Source: CAZBRS01 sp964494475 (GTDB lineage Bacteria > Myxococcota_A > UBA9042 > CAZBRS01). From it: a stretch of DNA of 32,457 nucleotides. This document shows, one piece after another, positions 1 through 9,799 of this stretch. The notes under the pieces were generated by a model. The model saw only the letters and a list, made by a program, of their open reading frames with translations, had not been told where the DNA came from and did no database searches. The stretch covers positions 1-32,457 of the forward strand of contig CAZBRS010000063.1 of NCBI GenBank assembly GCA_964494475.1. The letters run 5' to 3'. Positions within the stretch are counted from its first letter, which is position 1. Each line of letters begins with the position of its first letter. The translations under genes were made by a program, and so were the position numbers.

Positions 1-1
1 C

Positions 2-325
2 CCCGCGAGCCGCCTGGTGTGGCAGCGCGAGGCGGCCGACCGGGCCATGCCGTGGAAGGCGGCGCAGGACTACTGCGCGGCCAATCGGGGCGAGCTGCCC
101 GGGGCGGGGTGGCGGTTGCCGACCATCGACGAGCTGAAGGCGCTGATGGTCGACGACGAGATGCGCCGATGTCGCTGGCCGTCCGAGCTGTCGGGCTCGT
201 GCGGCATCTACTGGACGTCGAGCGAGGGCAAGTCCAAGTCCGACGCGCACTACGCCGACTTCAACGAGGGCCTGGTCGACTTCGACGACAAGGGCTTCGA
301 CTATCAGGTGCGCTGCGTGCGCTAG
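2..325 (+). CDS. DUF1566 (Lcl C-terminal-like) domain protein, 3' part only
   Basis: The reading frame is open from the first base of the window to a TAG at 323-325, so the true start lies upstream. The GTG at 17 falls inside the conserved stretch RLVWQRE and is not a convincing start. About 107 residues are visible. The pattern V-W-Q near the front, then GWRLPTIDEL, then YWTSSEG and a closing QVRCVR is that of the DUF1566 / Lcl C-terminal domain, usually found at the C-terminus of secreted or surface proteins of bacteria. Biochemical function is unknown for the family. Three cysteines (in DYCAAN, RRCRW and GSCGIY) and a fourth in the final VRCVR could form disulfides outside the cytoplasm. 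No signal peptide can be judged because the N-terminus is missing. Confidence 0.75.
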   Translation, partial: PASRLVWQREAADRAMPWKAAQDYCAANRGELPGAGWRLPTIDELKALMVDDEMRRCRWPSELSGSCGIYWTSSEGKSKSDAHYADFNEGLVDFDDKGFDYQVRCVR

Positions 326-338
326 GAGCCGCGCCCAT

Positions 339-367
339 TTGCGCCCCCTGCGCCCTTTCGCTACGCT
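339..367 (+). promoter_or_regulatory. Possible sigma-70-type promoter of the lipoprotein gene at 400
   Basis: TTGCGC (339-344), a 17-bp spacer and TACGCT (362-367). Each box keeps only three consensus bases, so support is weak. The position, 33 bases before the ATG, is right. Confidence 0.25.
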
Positions 368-399
368 CGAGCGGTATCGATGACCGCGCCGAGGCTCCC

Positions 400-1335
400 A
401 TGGCTCGATGGCTCGTGCTCCTTTCGTTGCTGGTCGTGACGCTGGCCCTGGCCGGCTGCGAGACCGACGCCGGCTCGAAGGCCGGGGACGACACCCCGGC
501 CGACGCGGGCGCCGACGTGGCGCTCGACGCGATCGCTCCCTCCGACGCCGCACCCGATCTGGTCGACGCCGTCGCCGACGCAGCCGTGGACGTCGGCCCG
601 GCCGACACGGGCGAGCCCTGCCCGCAGGACTTCCAGGCCGCCGACGGCCAGCCGTGCGCGTCGGAGGGTCGGGTGTGCGGCGGGCCGTGCTCCGATCCCT
701 GCCACTTCTGCAACCTGCTCACCTGCGAGGCGGGGCACTGGACCTGGATGGAGATCTTCCCCGACCCCAACTGCGGCGACACGGTCGCCGAGGTCGCCGA
801 GGTGGGCGAGGTCGGCGAGGTCGACGCGGGCGACCCCTGCGCGCTGGCCGGGTGCGCCATGGCCCCGGTGTGCGGGTCCGAGTGCGGGTTCGAGTGCGGG
901 TGCTGCGCGTGCGACCTCGACGAGGCGCACTGCGGCTGGGCCGGCCTCGACGAGGCCGCGCTCTATTGCCAGGGCGACTGCTACGTGTCGGTGCCCTGCG
1001 GGACGACCGACGCGTGCGTCGACGCGGGCCCCTACGGCCTCGCGTGCGGCGCCGGCTTCGAGACCTGCGCCGACATCGAGGCCGCCTACGCGTTCCTGAC
1101 CGGCGACGACCACCGCACGTGCACCGCCGACGCCGACTGCGCCATCGTCGACGGTCAGTGCGGAAACGGCCTGGGCGGCTGTTGGCACGCCGTGCACGTG
1201 GCGGTGCGCGCCGAGGCGCTGCGCGCGCTCGGATCGCAGTACGCGGCCATCTTCTGCACCCAGGCCGTGTGCGACTGCGCGCCGCCGCCCGCCGCGGCCC
1301 GCTGCGACCAGGGGCTGTGCGTCGCGATCGAGTGA
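400..1335 (+). CDS. Cysteine-rich outer-membrane lipoprotein of unknown function
   Basis: 311 residues from ATG 400, preceded by GAGG at a good distance. The N-terminus is a lipoprotein signal ending in LALAGC, with the lipidated cysteine at residue 20. The +2 residue is Glu, so there is no Asp inner-membrane retention signal. A long Asp/Ala-rich, probably unstructured tether follows (about residues 21-65), then two cysteine-rich blocks separated by a short Glu-Val repeat at about 129-142. The last ~80 residues (CTADADC...DGQCGNG...CDCAPPP...GLC) resemble a cysteine-spaced tail I associate with hypothetical lipoproteins of Myxococcota; that is recollection, not a search. Probably folded by disulfides at the cell surface. 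It converges on the methyltransferase gene with only 13 bases between the stops. Function unknown. Confidence 0.8.
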   Translation: MARWLVLLSLLVVTLALAGCETDAGSKAGDDTPADAGADVALDAIAPSDAAPDLVDAVADAAVDVGPADTGEPCPQDFQAADGQPCASEGRVCGGPCSDPCHFCNLLTCEAGHWTWMEIFPDPNCGDTVAEVAEVGEVGEVDAGDPCALAGCAMAPVCGSECGFECGCCACDLDEAHCGWAGLDEAALYCQGDCYVSVPCGTTDACVDAGPYGLACGAGFETCADIEAAYAFLTGDDHRTCTADADCAIVDGQCGNGLGGCWHAVHVAVRAEALRALGSQYAAIFCTQAVCDCAPPPAAARCDQGLCVAIE

Positions 1336-1348
1336 CCGCGCGTCCCGT

Positions 1349-1954
1349 TCAACCGCGTGTCGCCACCACCCCGTACACGCCGGCCGCGAAGCCCTCGATG
1401 GGCGTCAGCCCGCCGAACCCTGCGGCCTCGAGCTCGCGGCTCGCCACGACGAAGGGCACGCGCTCCTCGACGGGCGGGCCCATGGTGCGCTCCACGCCCG
1501 GGGGCAGGGTGTCCCAGTCGACCAGGGCCAGGTGGCCGTCGCGAGCCAGCAGCCGGCGCAGCTCGGCCAGGTAGGCCTTCCGGTCGGCCAGCTCGTGGTA
1601 GACCATGCCGAGCGCGATCACGTCGAGCGCGCCGTCGCCGAGGGGCACCCCGTGCTCGTCGGACTGCAGCAGCGTCACGTCGGCGCGCCGCGGGTGGTCG
1701 CCCAGCCGTACCTTCAGCGCTTGCAGCATGAGGGGCTCGGTGTCGACGGCCCAGAACGCCGTGTCGGGCGGGGCCGCGTCGAGCAGCGCGAACAGCCAGT
1801 ACCCGGCGCCGCAGCCCACGTCGGCCACGCGGTGGCCGGGGCGGAGGGGCAGGGCGGCGGCCAGCCGGTCGGGGGGCAGGGCCTGGCGCCGGCGCGGATC
1901 GTCGAGGCGGGCCAGGTGGGCGGGGTCGAATTTGTGGTGGTGGTCGTGGGGCAT
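1349..1954 (-). CDS. Class I SAM-dependent methyltransferase
   Basis: 201 residues, single domain, no signal peptide, so cytoplasmic. Motif I is clear: VADVGCGAGYW with Asp45 and the Gly47-x-Gly49-x-Gly51 loop that binds S-adenosylmethionine. An acidic end to strand 2 (AVDTEP) and the post-motif stretch ALDVIALGMVYHEL fit the methyltransferase 11/25 families. The N-terminal HHHKFDPAHLARLDDP is typical of small stand-alone bacterial members of unknown substrate. The start ATG has AAGGAAG a few bases upstream. It lies 36 bases downstream of the RHS gene on the same strand and may be read with it, but nothing shows a functional link. Substrate cannot be deduced. Confidence 0.85.
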   Translation of the reverse strand: MPHDHHHKFDPAHLARLDDPRRRQALPPDRLAAALPLRPGHRVADVGCGAGYWLFALLDAAPPDTAFWAVDTEPLMLQALKVRLGDHPRRADVTLLQSDEHGVPLGDGALDVIALGMVYHELADRKAYLAELRRLLARDGHLALVDWDTLPPGVERTMGPPVEERVPFVVASRELEAAGFGGLTPIEGFAAGVYGVVATRG

Positions 1955-1990
1955 GGTCTTCCTTCGTGCGAGGCGGCCCGGCCGCCGTGG

Positions 1991-4900
1991 TTACTTGCTG
2001 CAGATGGCCAGCAGGTGGGCCAGCTCTCCCGTGATGCGGTTCACGTGGTCGCGCTGGGCCTCGAGGTCGGCGTCGACGATGTCGAGCTGGCGCTGCAGCT
2101 GGCCCTCCTTGACGTAGGGGTCCGTCAGGTCCGGCGAGAACGTGTCTTCGGGCGAATAGGTGCCGCCGCCCCTGCCCAGATCCTTGATCGAGTCGACCTC
2201 GGCGGCGTCGTAGTCGCCCAGCTCGCCCCCGTCGGGGGCCTGGATCGTGTTCATGAGGTCGAGCACGGCGTCCTGGTGCTGCTCGTAGAGCTTGTCCCGC
2301 ATGCTCTTCGTGGCGTCGAGGGCGTCGTAGGTGAAGTCGATCTCGTCCTGCAGCTTGTCGATCTGCTGCTTCATGGCGTCGTCGCAGCAGGGCTCGCTCT
2401 CCAGCCCCGTGGGGTCGGCCCAGGCCAGGGGGTTGTTGCGCGCGTAGCGGTACAGGTTCCAGCCGTCGGCGTAGCCCGCCGGATCGGGGCTGAGGAAGCG
2501 CCCCGTGCGCGGGTCGTAGACGCGGCGACCCAGGAGCAGCAGGCCCGACGCGTCGTCGGTCAGGGCTCCCGTGAAGCCGAGGGGCAGCGGCGCCGTGAAC
2601 GTGTCGACCAGGCGCGCGCCGAAGACGGCGTGGCGACGGCTGCCAGCCTCGGCTCCGTTCTCGTCGCGCAGCTCGACGGGCGTGCCCGCCTCGTCGGTGA
2701 GCACGGCGAAGAGGTCGCCGCCGTAGCGCGCGAAGGCCAGGCTCCCGTCCGAGGGGTCGCGGTGCAGCACGAACTCCTCGCTGTTGTTGCGCCACACCGT
2801 CACCAGGCGGCCCTGCGACCAGAAGTAGCGCCAGGTGTCGTCGCCCACCGTGCGGACCAGCAGGTTGCCCAGGCCGTCCCAGGCGTAGGTGGCCTCGGCG
2901 CTCGGCTCCGGGGCGTCGGCGGGGGTGAAGCGGCGCCAGCCGACCAGGCGGTTCATGGGGTCCCAGTCGAGCTCGTCGCGAGCGCCCAGGGCCGGATCGA
3001 GCCGCTCGACCACGCGCCCGCGCGGGTCGTACGTGTAGGCGACGCCGGCCACGCCGCTCGCCTGGTTGCCCGGGGCCACGTCGACCTCCCCCCAGGACGG
3101 GTTGCCCATGGGGTCCCAGGCGAAGTCTTCGGCCGCGTGGGGGGCCGGGTACGTGGCCGCGAGCACCTGTCCGAAGGCGTCGACCTCCACGTGCTCGGTC
3201 CACGAGTCGGTGGGCGTCGTGAAGGTGCGCGCCACGACGAAGCCGCGCGCGTCGCGCTCGAGGTCGATCGTCAGGAGATCGTCGTCGCCTCGCGTGTAGA
3301 TCAGGTGGGCGGGTCGCGCCAGGTCGTCGCGCAGCAGGCTGCGCTCGGGCTCGCCGGTGCCGCAGGCGCGCCGGACGGGGCGACCTGCCGCGTCGTACTC
3401 GAGCGTGCAGGCGAAGAGGGTCCCCAGCGAGAAGCCGCTGGCGCGCATTCCGCCCGGATCGTGGGCGAAGACCAGGCCCGCGTTGGCCAGCGTGCCGAGC
3501 TTCTCGAGCCGGGCCCCGCCGCCGGCCCAGGTGTAGCCGATGCTCTTGTTGGCGAGGGGTCCGAGCACCGAGGCCTCCCCCTTGACCTGGCGCTTCGTCA
3601 ACACGCCCAGCGGGTCGCGCGTGAACACGACCTCGGCGGTGTCGTTCGCGACGCTCTCGAGGAAGCCGAGCACGCCCCCGTAGGTGAACTCGAGGGTGTC
3701 CACGGTGTCGGAGCCCACCAGCAGCCAGCGCGTCAGGGGGCGCCCGCGCTCGTCGGTGTTCGTGGTGATGCGCTCACCGCCCGCATGGACGTCGCTTCGC
3801 TCGCCGTCCAGCCAGGTCGACGTGACGACCTCGGCCCAGGGCCAGGTGACCGTGCTCACGCGGCCGGTCTCGTCGGTCTGGGTCGTGGTCACGTTGCCCA
3901 GGGCGTCGGTGACGCGGTGCCACCCGAGGGTGGCGTCGGTCGCGAACGTGACCAGGCCCCCGGCCGGGTCGGTCGCGCTGGCCCGGCGGCCCACGTCGTC
4001 GTAGGTCCACGACGTGGTGCCCGCCGGGGTCGTGACGGCCACCACCCGGTGGGCCGCGTCGCGCGTGAGCTCCGTATGCCAGGTGCTTCCTCGCAGCAGG
4101 CCCTGCACCCATCCGTCGGCGTCGCGCTCCAGGGTGGTGACGAGGCCGTCGGCGCCCGTCACGGCGCTCAGTCGGCCGGCGGCGTCGCGGCTGAGCGCGA
4201 GGGTCACGCCGTCGGGATCGGTCAGCCCGATCAGGCGCCCCTGGCTGTCGTGCTCGTAGCTGCGGCGCACCTCCTCGTCGGCCGACAGGACCGCGCGGGT
4301 CTCGGCCAGGCGCGAGCTGTCGCCCACGTAGGCGTAGCGCGTGGTCGCGTCGGTGAACGTCGTGGTCCAGGCCCGCGACCGTACGCGCCCCAGCGGGTCG
4401 CGCAGGACCGTCGAGACCGATCCTCCGAGCTCGGAGGGGAAGGTCACCTTGGCCGGGGCGCGCGCGTCGGCGCGGGTGCTCGTCTCGTGCAGGCCGCCCA
4501 GGCTCGTGCCGCGCTGCTGCGCGTCGGAGACGAGGGTCACCCGGCCCAGGGGGTCGGTCTTCGAGCGCGTCGTCCCGGCTGCGCTCATCTCGCGCCGCCA
4601 CGTGCCGCCCGGACCGCTGATCGTCACGTCGCCGGGCGGGGGCGGCGCGACGCGGAGGGTCGCGGGGTCGCTCACCCCCGGCTCCAGCACCGACTGGTTG
4701 GCGTAGGGGGTGTAGGCGGTGCTCGAGCCGTCGGGGTGCGACACCAGGGCGATGCGACCGCCCGCGCCGTAGCCCAGCGTCGTGGCGGCGCCCGTATTCG
4801 AGGCCTTGCTGATCACCCGGTGCTGGTCGTCGTACGCGAAGCTCCGCGTGCGGCCGACCGGATCCGTGACGCTCACCAGGTCGCCGTTGCCGTCGATTTG

Positions 4901-7900
4901 GACCTGCACCGTGCGGCCGAGGTCATCCGAGAGGCTCGCCAGTCGACCGGCGGCGTCGTAGGCGAACTCGAGCCGCGAGCCGCCGGTCGCGCGCAGCGCC
5001 GCCACGCGCCCCGCGGCGTCGCGCTCGACGTCGAGGCGGCCGCGCCCCGGCTGCTCGACCGAGGTCATGCGGCCCTGGCCGTCGTAGCGGGCGCGGCGCC
5101 CCCGCGAAGGCTCCCAGGTCTCGAGGCCCTCCGCCGACTGGTAGAGCACGCGCCCGTCGGGGGCCGTGTGCACGCGCCGCCCCTCGGCGTCTTCGAGGGC
5201 CAACCGGGTCACCACGTGGCTGGCCGTGGCCTGCCACGGCGAGATCTCGTCGTCGTCCGAGAACGTGGAGCGCGCCGCCACCACGTAGAGCGCCCCGACG
5301 CTGTCGACGGCCAGGTCGCCGCCGAGGGCCTGCACGCCTTTGCCGCCGTCGCCCGTCGGGCTGTACGCCGAGAAGACCTTCGAGGGCCGCTCGCCGCCCT
5401 GCAGGGGTGTCTGGGGCGTCCACACCTTGTCTTGCACGAGCAGGCCGCCCTGCAGATCGGCCAGCAGCCACTGGCGCGAGGCGAGCCCGCCCTTCGGGAG
5501 CAGCGCCGCGATCTTGTCGGCGCGCGTCACGTCCGAATCGAAGAAGTAGCAGGCCTGGGGCTCGGGACGCGCGCCGGCCACGACGTGCACGCGTCCGTCG
5601 GGGTCGAGGCGCTTGACCACCGTCTGGGCGAACATGCCCGCGTAGGCCTGCGACGCCGTCGGTCCGCACCACGAGTCGGTGACCCGCACGTCGAGCACGT
5701 ACACGGAGCCGTCGGGGCCGGGCACCATGGCGAAGGGCCAGACCAGCGGGTGCTCGCGGGCGTCGCCGCCGTCGGCCAGCGAGGTGGTGCGAAGCTGGCG
5801 CGCGAACGCCACGGCGCGGGGATCCCACAGGCTGTAGGGTTGCGGGCCCCGCCCCGCGAGGCGGCGAACCGGGCCCGCGGCCGGCACCTCGTACACGCCG
5901 TAGCCCAGCGACGACACCAGCCAGCGCCCCGCGTCGAGGGGCAGCACGTCGAGGATGGGCCACAGGCGCGAGTCGGCGGCCGGCGCGCCCTCGCCCAGGT
6001 GCTGGCCGTAGTAGGTCGGGTCGATGCGCTGGTCGCGGGAGTGGGCGCCCAGGAGGGTCACGACGCTCCCGTCGGCGCCGATGCGCTTGACGCGGTAATG
6101 GTCGGCCGCGAGCAGCGCGCCGCCCCCCAGGGCGTCGACGCGGGTCGTCACCGTCAGGCAGGCGCCGTCGCGTTCGACCCAATCGGAGCCCTGCAGGTCG
6201 TCGGCGTCGCAGGTCGCGACGGGCGCCAGCGTCCGGGCCGCCAGGTCGACGCGCAGCACGCCGAACGTGGTGGCCAGCAGCAGGTGGTCGGCGTCCTCGA
6301 CCGCCACGTCGTGCACCTGGGGCAGGGCCGCGCGGGTCGCGGGACCGGCCAGCGGCCCGGCCTCGTCGAACTCGCCGCGCGCGCCGGCCAGGGTCTCGAG
6401 GCGGCCCTCGGCGGTGATGCGTCGCACGACGCGGCCGTTCTGGTCGGCGAAGATCAACCGATCGTCGGCGTCGACAGCCAGGGCCGTGACCGTATCGACC
6501 TGCGCCTCCAGGGCAGGCGTGCCGTCGTCGGACCACCCCGGCTCGCCAGTCCCGACCACGCGCAGGGCGATGCGGTCGGGCTCGTAGGCCGCCGAGGCCC
6601 CCCGTCCCGGCAGGCCCAGGAAGCGGCCCTCGGGCGTGGCGCGCACCTCGTCGACCTCCGAGAGCGTCCAGCCCGCGCCGAAGGGGCTGCCCGTCTCGTT
6701 GCGCACCACCACGCGGCCCTGGATCGACCGGCCGTACTCGACGGGATCGCCCGTCGCGACGTTCGTGCTGGTCGTGGCGGGGCAGCCGAAGCAGGCCGCC
6801 GAATAGAAGGTGCCCTTCATGAACTTGGACAGCTTGTAGGTGTAGCCGTAGCTGCCGGTGGCCAGGAACGACCCCGTCGGCCCGCGCAGCTCGGCCAGGT
6901 AGCTGGCCGCGATCTCGACGCCGCCGGCCGGCACCGCCAGGTGCGTCTCGTGGCGAACGCCCGCCACGTCGAGGCGCGCGCGCAGGTGGTCGAATTTGTC
7001 GGGCGTCGTGGTGCTCCAGATGCGCCCGATGCGGCGCGTCGGGAAGGCGTGGCTGCCGCGGTACCGCAAGCTGGGCGTGAAGGCGCCGTCCGGCGTGCGC
7101 AGGCTGAGGAGGGGCAGCCAGTCGAGCAGCTCGCCGCTGCCATAGCAGAGGTGCGAGCCGCCGTCGCCCGCCTTGTTGCAGTCGTCCTCCTCCTCGGTGT
7201 CGTCCCGTTCCTTCTCTTCGGTCTCGTCGTCCTCGACCCCCGCCGGGTCGTTGCAGTCCCACGACGAGAAGTGGGTCAGCCGCGCCTCGATGGTCGGCAC
7301 GCCCTCCTTCTGGACGACGCGCCCCTGCGTGACGTGGTGCCAGGCCCCCGTCTGGGGGTCGAAGCGCCCCACGGGGATGGGGAGGCTCACGGGCAGCGCG
7401 TGGGGCGAGACGGCCTCGAGGATCACCTCGCCCGCGAACGTGGCGCCGTCGGGTTGCAGGTCGACGGCGAAGGTGAACTGGCTCGACGCGGGCAGGGGGG
7501 CGGGCAGCGTGGCCGCGGCCGGGAAGCCCGTGATGACCACGTCGAGGGGCTCCGTGACGGTGCCGGGGGGGAATCGTACGCGGATGGTGCCGGCCTCGTT
7601 GCGGGCGACCTGCTCGTTGGTGTCGTCGGGCGCGATGGACGTGACGCGCGGGTCGGCGGGCAGCAGCCTGGCGTCGTCGAGCCGCACGACGTCGCCCGCC
7701 GCCGGCGCCGCGTGGCGGTACTGGGGCAGGTGCCCCGGCGCCTCGAGGACGATCAGCACGCGCCGCACCGCCTCGAGCTCGAGGGCGAACGAGCCGTCGG
7801 CGCCCGTCGCGACCTGCTCGGGGCCGCCCTGCACGCGCGCGAAGCCGTTGGCCGCGGGCACGCCCGAGGGCCACACGAGGACTCGACCCGTGAGCGTGGC

Positions 7901-8206
7901 GTGCAGGGGAGGGACGACGACCTCCCCCGGCGCCTCGGCCGCCTCGGCGTCACCCTCGTCGAGCGCGTCGGCGGGGCCCGCTTCGGCCGCGGGGTCCGGC
8001 GGCGCTCCGTCGTGCGGGTCGGCGCCCCCGGGGTCGTTGGCCGCGTCGGCCGGGAGCTCGGTGGCGCCGTCGTCGGTCGCCTCGCGGGCATCCTGCGGCG
8101 TCACGTCGGCCGCCGCGTCGGCGTTCTCCGAGTCCGCCGAGGGGCCGCAGGCCGGCGCCCCGAGCACGACCGCGATCACCACGAAGAACATGACTCCGCG
8201 CTTCAT
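1991..8206 (-). CDS. Giant RHS/YD-repeat lipoprotein with NHL-like region (teneurin-like order)
   Basis: 2071 residues from an ATG preceded by GGAGGT. Signal peptide with a lipobox-like APAC, Cys20, although the -3 residue is Ala rather than Leu. Then an Asp/Ala/Pro-rich tether (~21-95), a carboxypeptidase-regulatory-like beta domain (~98-155, TLTGRVLVW...ADGSFALEL), a second beta domain with a ZU5-like look (~195-315), and an acidic linker (~320-350). NHL-like beta-propeller segments follow (~545-1000, for example FADQNGRVVRRI), then many YD repeats (~1035-1910, YDAAGRLASL type). The RHS-associated core ends in DPTGL at residue 1935. The remaining 136 residues are mostly helical and charged, with CC just after the core and one Cys near the end. 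Such proteins form a closed beta shell. The tail shows no toxin motif I recognise, and no immunity-like small ORF follows. Probably a surface-anchored structural or contact-dependent protein. Confidence 0.88.
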   Translation of the reverse strand: MKRGVMFFVVIAVVLGAPACGPSADSENADAAADVTPQDAREATDDGATELPADAANDPGGADPHDGAPPDPAAEAGPADALDEGDAEAAEAPGEVVVPPLHATLTGRVLVWPSGVPAANGFARVQGGPEQVATGADGSFALELEAVRRVLIVLEAPGHLPQYRHAAPAAGDVVRLDDARLLPADPRVTSIAPDDTNEQVARNEAGTIRVRFPPGTVTEPLDVVITGFPAAATLPAPLPASSQFTFAVDLQPDGATFAGEVILEAVSPHALPVSLPIPVGRFDPQTGAWHHVTQGRVVQKEGVPTIEARLTHFSSWDCNDPAGVEDDETEEKERDDTEEEDDCNKAGDGGSHLCYGSGELLDWLPLLSLRTPDGAFTPSLRYRGSHAFPTRRIGRIWSTTTPDKFDHLRARLDVAGVRHETHLAVPAGGVEIAASYLAELRGPTGSFLATGSYGYTYKLSKFMKGTFYSAACFGCPATTSTNVATGDPVEYGRSIQGRVVVRNETGSPFGAGWTLSEVDEVRATPEGRFLGLPGRGASAAYEPDRIALRVVGTGEPGWSDDGTPALEAQVDTVTALAVDADDRLIFADQNGRVVRRITAEGRLETLAGARGEFDEAGPLAGPATRAALPQVHDVAVEDADHLLLATTFGVLRVDLAARTLAPVATCDADDLQGSDWVERDGACLTVTTRVDALGGGALLAADHYRVKRIGADGSVVTLLGAHSRDQRIDPTYYGQHLGEGAPAADSRLWPILDVLPLDAGRWLVSSLGYGVYEVPAAGPVRRLAGRGPQPYSLWDPRAVAFARQLRTTSLADGGDAREHPLVWPFAMVPGPDGSVYVLDVRVTDSWCGPTASQAYAGMFAQTVVKRLDPDGRVHVVAGARPEPQACYFFDSDVTRADKIAALLPKGGLASRQWLLADLQGGLLVQDKVWTPQTPLQGGERPSKVFSAYSPTGDGGKGVQALGGDLAVDSVGALYVVAARSTFSDDDEISPWQATASHVVTRLALEDAEGRRVHTAPDGRVLYQSAEGLETWEPSRGRRARYDGQGRMTSVEQPGRGRLDVERDAAGRVAALRATGGSRLEFAYDAAGRLASLSDDLGRTVQVQIDGNGDLVSVTDPVGRTRSFAYDDQHRVISKASNTGAATTLGYGAGGRIALVSHPDGSSTAYTPYANQSVLEPGVSDPATLRVAPPPPGDVTISGPGGTWRREMSAAGTTRSKTDPLGRVTLVSDAQQRGTSLGGLHETSTRADARAPAKVTFPSELGGSVSTVLRDPLGRVRSRAWTTTFTDATTRYAYVGDSSRLAETRAVLSADEEVRRSYEHDSQGRLIGLTDPDGVTLALSRDAAGRLSAVTGADGLVTTLERDADGWVQGLLRGSTWHTELTRDAAHRVVAVTTPAGTTSWTYDDVGRRASATDPAGGLVTFATDATLGWHRVTDALGNVTTTQTDETGRVSTVTWPWAEVVTSTWLDGERSDVHAGGERITTNTDERGRPLTRWLLVGSDTVDTLEFTYGGVLGFLESVANDTAEVVFTRDPLGVLTKRQVKGEASVLGPLANKSIGYTWAGGGARLEKLGTLANAGLVFAHDPGGMRASGFSLGTLFACTLEYDAAGRPVRRACGTGEPERSLLRDDLARPAHLIYTRGDDDLLTIDLERDARGFVVARTFTTPTDSWTEHVEVDAFGQVLAATYPAPHAAEDFAWDPMGNPSWGEVDVAPGNQASGVAGVAYTYDPRGRVVERLDPALGARDELDWDPMNRLVGWRRFTPADAPEPSAEATYAWDGLGNLLVRTVGDDTWRYFWSQGRLVTVWRNNSEEFVLHRDPSDGSLAFARYGGDLFAVLTDEAGTPVELRDENGAEAGSRRHAVFGARLVDTFTAPLPLGFTGALTDDASGLLLLGRRVYDPRTGRFLSPDPAGYADGWNLYRYARNNPLAWADPTGLESEPCCDDAMKQQIDKLQDEIDFTYDALDATKSMRDKLYEQHQDAVLDLMNTIQAPDGGELGDYDAAEVDSIKDLGRGGGTYSPEDTFSPDLTDPYVKEGQLQRQLDIVDADLEAQRDHVNRITGELAHLLAICSK

Positions 8207-8272
8207 GCCGACCTCCGAACGCTCTGGCGATGAACTGATCTTCCGCCTCGGGGTCCGGCCGCGTCAACGCAA

Positions 8273-8290
8273 TTTCGAGAGTTTCGAGAG
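8273..8290. repeat. Tandem 9-bp direct repeat
   Basis: TTTCGAGAG occurs twice head to tail in the 95-base gap between the stop of asnS and the start of the RHS gene. It could be part of an upstream control region of the RHS gene or a chance duplication. A TTGACG follows on the minus strand, but no good -10 is seen at the proper distance. Confidence 0.5.
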
Positions 8291-8301
8291 GCTCGGATCG
8301 C

Positions 8302-9702
<1,401 letters not shown>

Positions 9703-9733
9703 GGTCGCGACCTCGACGGGGAAGAGACGCGCC

Positions 9734-9762
9734 ATTATGCCCCGCGGGGGGACGGCGCGCAA
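9734..9762 (-). promoter_or_regulatory. Probable asnS promoter with palindromic spacer
   Basis: On the minus strand: TTGCGC, a 17-bp spacer, CATAAT (-10 complement at 9734-9739, -35 complement at 9757-9762). The -10 matches consensus in five of six positions. The spacer contains the perfect palindrome CCCCGCGGGG (9740-9749) directly next to the -10, a place where a regulator could bind. Confidence 0.5.
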
Positions 9763-9799
9763 TCGGAGGGTTGGGGAGGGGGGATGGAGAGGCGCCGAA

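Noticed and set aside
1349..2398. RHS C-terminal toxin with the downstream methyltransferase as immunity protein
   Set aside because: The methyltransferase is an intact SAM enzyme of an ordinary family and does not resemble an immunity protein. The tail has no toxin motif.
1532..8233. A 6.7-kb open frame on the plus strand, antisense to the RHS gene and part of the methyltransferase gene
   Set aside because: The translation is Arg/Val/Gly/His-rich without any domain, crosses two real genes and arises from strong GC bias at codon third positions. The minus-strand frame has clear RHS and methyltransferase motifs.
9703..9762. Twenty-residue N-terminal extension of AsnRS
   Set aside because: It would cover the promoter, while the ATG at 9702 gives the standard 466-residue enzyme with a good ribosome site.
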